Source of the DNA: Clostridium sp. SY8519
GTDB taxonomy: Bacteria > Bacillota > Clostridia > Lachnospirales > Lachnospiraceae
Reading direction: 5' to 3'
Assembly: GCF_000270305.1 (NCBI RefSeq)
Contig: NC_015737.1
Span: 492,501 to 556,500 of the forward strand
Length of the DNA stretch: 64,000 nt
Of the stretch, positions 58,665 through 64,000 are shown one piece after another. Below the pieces are notes generated by a model that was not told the DNA's origin, did no database searches, and saw only the letters and a program-made list of their open reading frames with translations. The first letter of the stretch is position 1. Each line of letters begins with the position of its first letter. Both the position numbers and the translations under genes were made by a program.

Positions 58665-59915
58665 ATGAGTTCGATTAAAGATATTAACCTGGCTCCGTCC
58701 GGCGCGCATAAAATTGACTGGGTAAGAAAAAACTGTCCGCTTCTGCGCAGTCTTGAGGCAGACTTTTCCCGGGAAAAACCTTTCCAGGGAATCCGCATCG
58801 CCCTTTCGATCCACCTGGAGGCCAAAACCGCTTACCTGTGCAAGGTTCTGGCAGCCGGCGGCGCGGAGATGTATATTACCGGCAGCAACCCCCTGTCCAC
58901 CCAGGACGATGTGGCGGCGGCCCTGGCTGCGGACGGGCTCAATGTATATGCCTGGTATGACTGCAGCGAGGAAGAATACTTCGGGCATATCCGCAGTGTC
59001 CTGGAACATAACTGCAACATCATCATCGACGACGGCGGCGACCTGGTGCACATGCTGCACACCGAGATGCGTGACCGTCTGCCCTATGTCATCGGCGGCT
59101 GCGAGGAGACCACCACGGGAATCATCCGTCTGATTGCCATGGCCAGAAACAACGAACTGGAATTCCCCATGGTGATGGTCAACAACGCCGACTGCAAGCA
59201 CCTCTTTGACAACCGTTACGGCACCGGCCAGTCCGTATTTGACGGGATCAACCGTACCACCAATCTGATCGTGGCCGGCAAGCAGGTGGTAGTGGCCGGT
59301 TACGGCTGGTGCGGCAAAGGTGTTGCCATGCGTGCCAAGGGACTGGGCGCCCGGGTAATTGTTACCGAAATCAATCCCATCAAGGCCATTGAGGCCGTCA
59401 TGGACGGTTTTGACGTAATGCCCATGGAAGAAGCCGCCAAAGTCGGCGATTTCTTTATCACGGTGACCGGCTGCGCCGGCGTCATCCGGGAAGAGCATTT
59501 CGCTCTTATGAAAAACGGCGCCATCCTCTGCAACGCTGGGCACTTCGATGTGGAAATCGACATGAAACGCCTGCGGGAAATTGCCCTGGATACCATCGAC
59601 CAGCGCAAAAACATCGTCGGCTATCAGATCTCCGACGGTCAGTGGATCTATGTACTGGCGGAAGGGCGCCTCGTCAACCTGGCTGCCGGCGACGGCCATC
59701 CGGCAGAGATCATGGATATGAGTTTCGCGATCCAGGCACTCAGCGCAAAATATCTGGTTGAGCACAAAGACAGCCTGAACGAAAAGCTGATTTCCGTTCC
59801 CCGGGAAGTGGATCTGGAAGTAGCAAACCGCAAGCTGCGCTTCCTGGGCAAATCCATCGACCGGCTTACCCCGGAGCAGGAAGCTTATCTGAATTCTTCC
59901 AATATCGACATTTGA
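58665..59915 (+). CDS. ahcY: Adenosylhomocysteinase
   Basis: Hydrolyses S-adenosylhomocysteine to adenosine and homocysteine, with bound NAD. 416 residues, the short bacterial/archaeal form without the insert of the long type. Seen: SIHLEAKTAYL, TGSNPLSTQDDVAAAL, GCEETTTGI, the NAD fold VVAGYGWCGKGVA, CNAGHFDVEI and the C-terminal LTPEQEAYL. GAGGAGG precedes ATG 58665. It recycles the product of SAM methyltransferases, several of which occur in the window. No SAH riboswitch was recognised in the short leader. Confidence 0.97.
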   Translation: MSSIKDINLAPSGAHKIDWVRKNCPLLRSLEADFSREKPFQGIRIALSIHLEAKTAYLCKVLAAGGAEMYITGSNPLSTQDDVAAALAADGLNVYAWYDCSEEEYFGHIRSVLEHNCNIIIDDGGDLVHMLHTEMRDRLPYVIGGCEETTTGIIRLIAMARNNELEFPMVMVNNADCKHLFDNRYGTGQSVFDGINRTTNLIVAGKQVVVAGYGWCGKGVAMRAKGLGARVIVTEINPIKAIEAVMDGFDVMPMEEAAKVGDFFITVTGCAGVIREEHFALMKNGAILCNAGHFDVEIDMKRLREIALDTIDQRKNIVGYQISDGQWIYVLAEGRLVNLAAGDGHPAEIMDMSFAIQALSAKYLVEHKDSLNEKLISVPREVDLEVANRKLRFLGKSIDRLTPEQEAYLNSSNIDI

Positions 59916-59931
59916 TTCTTTCGATATTTCA

Positions 59932-59978
59932 AAAAAGAGCAGCAGAAAAATGGAACGCATTTTTCTGCTGCTCTTTTT
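59932..59978. terminator. Bidirectional terminator between ahcY and the alarmone synthetase gene
   Basis: A perfect 20-bp inverted repeat (arms 59932-59951 and 59959-59978, core GAGCAGCAGAAAAAT) starts with AAAAA and ends with TTTTT, so it ends transcripts from both sides. Confidence 0.93.
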
Positions 59979-60001
59979 ATGTGTCGGCCGCTGTCTATTC
60001 A

Positions 60002-60664
60002 TTATTCTTCGGAACGCCCGGGATTTGCCTGGCTGATTTCCTCATTCAGCGACAGCATCTTTTCATCCAGCATGGATACGATGTCCGCGCAGCTGCGCAG
60101 ATCCCTGCTGATCTGCACCGGGGTATTTCCTTCAAATTTGTACTGGATCTTGTGTTCCAGGCTGGCCCAGAAATCCATGGCAATGGTGCGGATCTGAATC
60201 TCCGCCTTGGTATAGACAATGTCCGTCGTGGTATAGATCGGCACATTGACGATAATGTGATAGCTCCGATATCCGCTCTGTTTCGGCTGTTTGATGTAGT
60301 CCTTGATCTTCACGACCTCAAACTGTCTCAGATTGCAGATCATCTCGGCAATCCGGTAAATATCAGAAGTGAAGGAGCACACCAGGCGCACGCCGGCGAT
60401 ATCGCTGACATGATCCACCATATTCTGCATGGTTGTCTCATAGCCATGCCGGGTCAGCTTCTTCATAATGCTTTCCGGACTTTTCAGCCGTGACTCAATG
60501 TATTCAATGGGATTGTATCTGTGGATATGCTGGAACTCATCATTCAGGATATCCAGTTTCGTACGGACCTCACGAATCGCAGAATTGTACAGGAACATCA
60601 GACTCTCCCAGGAATCTACGCTTTCCTGAAATGGAATCTGCGAAAGTCGTTTTTTCATCTGCAT
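60002..60664 (-). CDS. Small alarmone synthetase (second copy, RelQ-like)
   Basis: 220 residues, synthetase domain only: IAGVRLVCSFTSDIYRIA, GYRSYHIIVNVPIY, AEIQIRTIAMDFWASLEHKIQYKF. The helical N-terminus and short C-terminal tail fit the RelQ/YjbM group. AAGGAGG lies seven bases before ATG 60664. It differs clearly from the synthetase at 39459 and is last in the dnaE-pfkA-TrmH line. Confidence 0.92.
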   Translation of the reverse strand: MQMKKRLSQIPFQESVDSWESLMFLYNSAIREVRTKLDILNDEFQHIHRYNPIEYIESRLKSPESIMKKLTRHGYETTMQNMVDHVSDIAGVRLVCSFTSDIYRIAEMICNLRQFEVVKIKDYIKQPKQSGYRSYHIIVNVPIYTTTDIVYTKAEIQIRTIAMDFWASLEHKIQYKFEGNTPVQISRDLRSCADIVSMLDEKMLSLNEEISQANPGRSEE

Positions 60665-60702
60665 CTGCTGTCCTCCTTACAAGTGATTTTCGTCCGAATC
60701 CC

Positions 60703-60972
60703 TCATCCGTCTTCTTCTATAATCTGAATTTCCAGGTAATCAAAGGGAATCTCCTCGATAAAACTGTCCTGGCAGAATCTGGTCTTCGCGTGTCCGGCAA
60801 ATTCCCGGACATTGGAATCCAGCCAGATCGGTCTGCCCAGATCAAAGGCATCGCAGACCTGATCCAGTGCGCGGAACACCTTGTGGGTCCTGGTATCCGC
60901 GCTTGCATCCCGGATGGTGATATCCCGGATCATTCGGTTGGCTGTGATTTCTTTTGCCCAGAGCTGAAACAT
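60703..60972 (-). CDS. Conserved-looking 89-residue protein of unknown function
   Basis: ATG 60972 has GGAGGAAGG upstream and lies inside the end of the TrmH gene (43-base overlap). The protein is mixed alpha/beta with ITIRDASADTRTHKVFRALD and PIWLDSNVREFAGHAKTRF, and an acidic end. I do not recognise a family. Its overlap with an RNA methyltransferase and place before an alarmone synthetase hint at a translation-related role, which is only a guess. Confidence 0.75.
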   Translation of the reverse strand: MFQLWAKEITANRMIRDITIRDASADTRTHKVFRALDQVCDAFDLGRPIWLDSNVREFAGHAKTRFCQDSFIEEIPFDYLEIQIIEEDG

Positions 60973-61742
60973 GATTCCTTCCTCCGCTGTCTGCCCGCTT
61001 CATACATCAGGATTGCGGAAGCCACGGCTGCGTTCAGTGACTCCAGCCGGCCTCCCATGGGGATCCGAATATTGGCATCTGCCAGGGCCACTGCCGCTTC
61101 CGTCAGTCCGCTGCCCTCATTTCCCACCAGAAACGCCGTGCCCGGGACATAGTCCGGCGCGTCATACACCTTACTGCCTGCCAGGCTGGCGGCATAAATT
61201 TTTCCGCCTTTGTCCCGGATTCTGCCGGCAGCGTCCGCCAGGTCCCCTGTCACCAGGAAGGGCACCCGGAACAGGCTGCCCATGGTGGACCGTACTGTCT
61301 TGGGCGCGTATACGTCCGCCGTGGTCTGATCCATGATAATCCCGGTGGCCCCTGCGCCCTCCGCGGTCCGGAACATGGTGCCCAGATTGCCCGGGTCCTG
61401 AATGTTCTCCAGCATCAGCCACAGACCTCCCGGGACAAAAATCTCACTGCTTCTGTCCGGCAGCATGGAAACCACACTTAGGATCCCCTGGGGCGTCTTT
61501 GTGTCGGACATATACCGAAAGACCTCATCGCTGACGATTTCACAGGGTCTGCCCCCCATCCGGCCGCTGTGCTCCCGGGCAAAGGATTCCGACAGATACA
61601 GCTCCCGGACCAGCGGTTCCGGGATTTCTTCCCAGAGCCGCAGCCCCTCCGCCACGAAGCACTTCTCTTCCCGTCTGGTTTTTGCTTTTCTCTTCAGCTG
61701 AACAATTCTGCGGATGCGGGCATTGCCCGTGCTTGTAATCAT
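60930..61742 (-). CDS. TrmH/SpoU-family RNA methyltransferase
   Basis: 270 residues with the SPOUT knot. An N-terminal RNA-binding part (ITSTGNARIRRIVQLKRKAK, as in TsnR/RlmB relatives) is followed by motif 1 LENIQDPGNLGTMFRTAEG, motif 2 FLVGNEGSGLT and motif 3 IRIPMGGRLESLNAAVASAI. It methylates a ribose 2'-OH in rRNA or tRNA; the target base is not known. It starts 17 bases after pfkA stops. Confidence 0.92.
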   Translation of the reverse strand: MITSTGNARIRRIVQLKRKAKTRREEKCFVAEGLRLWEEIPEPLVRELYLSESFAREHSGRMGGRPCEIVSDEVFRYMSDTKTPQGILSVVSMLPDRSSEIFVPGGLWLMLENIQDPGNLGTMFRTAEGAGATGIIMDQTTADVYAPKTVRSTMGSLFRVPFLVTGDLADAAGRIRDKGGKIYAASLAGSKVYDAPDYVPGTAFLVGNEGSGLTEAAVALADANIRIPMGGRLESLNAAVASAILMYEAGRQRRKESCFSSGQKKSQPTE

Positions 61743-61759
61743 GAATTCGGTTCTCCTGG

Positions 61760-64000
<2,241 letters not shown>

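Noticed and set aside
58617..60002. 461-codon minus-strand reading frame opposite ahcY
   Set aside because: The plus strand encodes a full adenosylhomocysteinase with a strong ribosome site; the opposite frame runs through the terminator and has no recognisable fold.

Overview
The window looks like chromosomal DNA from an anaerobic, fermentative member of the Firmicutes, most likely a Lachnospiraceae-type Clostridium. The reasons are pyruvate formate-lyase with its activase, an oxygen-sensor-like FNR protein, a molybdenum aldehyde oxidoreductase, PyrK/PyrD (NAD-linked dihydroorotate dehydrogenase), DnaE next to PfkA, strong AGGAGG-type ribosome binding sites and roughly even GC content. No rRNA, tRNA, CRISPR array, insertion sequence or phage genes were recognised. 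Both ends cut through genes: an M20 amidohydrolase on the left and dnaE on the right.

Layout. 0-7.7 kb: enolase, a cupin protein, pflB-pflA, an FNR-like regulator and an FMN reductase-like protein. A perfect FNR half-site pair (TTGAT-N4-ATCAA) sits at -41.5 of a predicted pflA promoter. 7.8-9.5 kb: a TPP riboswitch with its own terminator controls thiM-thiE. 9.8-11.4 kb: a toxin-antitoxin pair and a frameshifted leucine-rich-repeat surface protein. 11.4-25.4 kb: a large accessory locus built round a Mop-type aldehyde oxidoreductase. It holds a sodium:solute symporter with two tiny membrane proteins, a zinc alcohol dehydrogenase, the molybdoenzyme, a flavin/iron-sulfur/CCG-domain redox protein, a small CxxC protein, a SAM methyltransferase (opposite strand), a C-GCAxxG-C-C protein, a PaaK-like AMP ligase, a radical SAM protein, a 34-residue XdhC-like peptide, a MocA-like nucleotidyltransferase, and a LysR regulator. 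The gene set matches what I remember as the DVU_1551-DVU_1559 neighbourhood of Desulfovibrio vulgaris, whose purpose is not established. This is the best candidate for an undescribed system.

25.4-31 kb is a scarred accessory stretch: a PucR-type regulator remnant, an ABC-2 transporter with an Xre-AbrB regulator, a deletion-derived mini ferredoxin, a zinc-type macrodomain protein, a second toxin-antitoxin pair between two 125-bp direct repeats, a macrodomain fragment and a toxin remnant. 31-40 kb: guaA, malic enzyme, two 2-hydroxyacid dehydrogenases, a nitrilase-family amidase, and an alarmone synthetase placed in one operon with a two-component system. 40-46.5 kb: purE-purM-purN-purD-HAD phosphatase-MarR-like regulator-citrate synthase, apparently one transcription unit. 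46.5-58.5 kb: an M29 aminopeptidase, two small membrane proteins and pyrE-D-K-F-C, read on from a TPR lipoprotein gene and a 1049-residue NrdD homologue. That homologue appears to lack both the catalytic cysteines and the glycyl-radical loop and carries a 300-residue disordered tail plus a thioredoxin-like end. 58.5-64 kb: ahcY, then a convergent dnaE-pfkA-TrmH methyltransferase-small unknown-alarmone synthetase operon.

The core metabolic genes make a coherent anaerobic picture: glycolysis (eno, pfkA), formate-producing pyruvate cleavage under FNR-type control, purine and pyrimidine synthesis, and stress signalling through two small alarmone synthetases. The accessory locus at 11-25 kb probably imports and oxidises an alcohol or aldehyde through ADH and then the molybdoenzyme. 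All family assignments rest on reading the translated sequence; no database search was run.
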